Origin: Phycisphaerales bacterium
GTDB taxonomy: Bacteria; Planctomycetota; Phycisphaerae; Phycisphaerales; UBA1924
DNA: 64,000 nucleotides
Assembly (NCBI GenBank): GCA_016709445.1
Contig: JADJMV010000010.1
Location: 124,001-188,000, forward strand
Reading direction: 5' to 3'
The number at the start of each line of letters is the position of its first letter. The stretch's first letter is position 1. Of this stretch, positions 63,668 to 64,000 are shown piece by piece. Under the pieces are notes generated by a model. That model saw only the letters and a program-made list of their open reading frames with translations. It was not told where the DNA came from and made no database searches. Both the position numbers and the translations under genes were made by a program.

Positions 63668-63695
63668 TTGACATCGCCCGAACCGCTTGTACACT
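63668..63695 (+). promoter_or_regulatory. Promoter of the ArsR-type gene
   Basis: A consensus TTGACA (63668-63673) and TACACT (63690-63695) are separated by 16 bp, 17 bp upstream of the start codon. The leader is therefore very short or absent. Confidence 0.7.
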
Positions 63696-63716
63696 TCATC
63701 CGGATTAACGGATGAA
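63695..63716. promoter_or_regulatory. Palindromic operator overlapping promoter and start codon
   Basis: TTCATCCG-GATTAA-CGGATGAA is a perfect 8-bp inverted repeat with a 6-bp spacer, beginning at the last base of the -10 box and covering the start codon. Position and form suit autorepression by the ArsR-type protein it precedes. Confidence 0.65.
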
Positions 63717-64000
63717 GCACCCCTGCGAAGAGCAACTTGCCGAGCAACTGGCCTCGCTGTGCGAGCCGGTCCGCCTGCGCGTGCTCGCGCTCCTTGAGGC
63801 CGAGGAACTCTCGGTCGGAGAGGTCGCGAGGGTGGTGCAACTGCCACAGTCCACGGTGAGTCGTCACCTCAAGGTGCTCGCCGAGGCGGGATGGACGTCC
63901 CGACGCCCCGTGGGGACCGCGACGCTCTACAGCCTCGAACCCGGTGCACTGGACGAGGGAACGGCGGACCTCTGGCAGGCCGTCCGCAAGACGCTCGATG
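63712..64000 (+). CDS. ArsR-family transcriptional regulator, partial
   Basis: The first 96 residues are visible before the window ends. They form a winged helix-turn-helix of ArsR type: MKHPCEEQLAEQLASLCEPV, RLRVLALLEAEELSVGEVAR, LPQSTVSRHLKVLAEAGWTS. No metal-binding Cys cluster is seen in the visible part. ArsR domains of this form are often fused to a methyltransferase and control sulfur-amino-acid or SAM metabolism; the missing C-terminus would show this. A palindromic operator overlaps the start. Confidence 0.85.
   Translation, partial: MKHPCEEQLAEQLASLCEPVRLRVLALLEAEELSVGEVARVVQLPQSTVSRHLKVLAEAGWTSRRPVGTATLYSLEPGALDEGTADLWQAVRKTLD

Overview
This 64 kb, very GC-rich window looks like a chromosome piece from a planctomycete, most likely class Phycisphaerae. 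Several traits point there: secreted proteins ending in two EF-hand-like dockerin repeats and a final Gly-Cys; short-C-tail (PEP-CTERM-like) proteins whose motif reads PAPG; an exosortase-EpsI fusion; a LEPR-XLL surface protein; an ECF sigma fragment of planctomycete type; and a futalosine-pathway menaquinone gene. No prophage, insertion sequence or CRISPR array was seen.

Layout. 1-3.9 kb: the tail of a dockerin protein, seven tandem 57-58 bp hairpin repeats, a short-chain dehydrogenase, two paralogous PAPG-tail proteins with matching terminators, and a stretch of dispersed repeats. 3.9-10 kb: a small unknown gene meeting a GH172/DUF2961 glycosidase tail to tail, an exported 2-hydroxyacid dehydrogenase, a third PAPG-tail protein and a Na+/H+ antiporter-like carrier. 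10-24.4 kb: one leftward polysaccharide/exosortase locus (Wza-like export lipoprotein, exosortase-EpsI, 1525-residue TPR protein, Wzz/BY-kinase, NAD-sugar epimerase, WecA-like transferase, ParA-like ATPase, VanZ-like protein). 24.7-32 kb: lipoyl synthase, then a run of secreted beta-propeller-like and dockerin-tailed proteins, with an ECF-sigma/TPR chimera among them. 32-49 kb: cupin, PPK2, HD-GYP, EVE, Cys-rich protein, a coiled-coil/Wzz-like protein, an ECF sigma/anti-sigma pair, pseudopilin, cyclophilin, outer-membrane barrel, tRNA-Ala, an acetyltransferase/deacetylase pair, a LEPR-XLL beta-helix protein, a four-repeat metal-binding protein and a cytochrome c. 49-64 kb: a dockerin-tailed protease, EamA transporter, beta-CASP nuclease, mqnE carrying two in-frame palindromes, a sugar-catabolism-like set (PfkB kinase, aldolase, oxidoreductase), a sulfotransferase fused to a membrane tail, a LigD-phosphoesterase-like protein, a TPR lipoprotein and the start of an ArsR regulator with a visible promoter and operator.

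Functionally, the polysaccharide/exosortase locus and the PAPG-tail proteins form a plausible export-and-sorting system, while the dockerin-Gly-Cys proteins look like a second, separate class of surface cargo. Nine genes are broken by single-base indels although both halves are well conserved. This pattern fits residual long-read sequencing error better than decay, and it affects how the fragments should be read.
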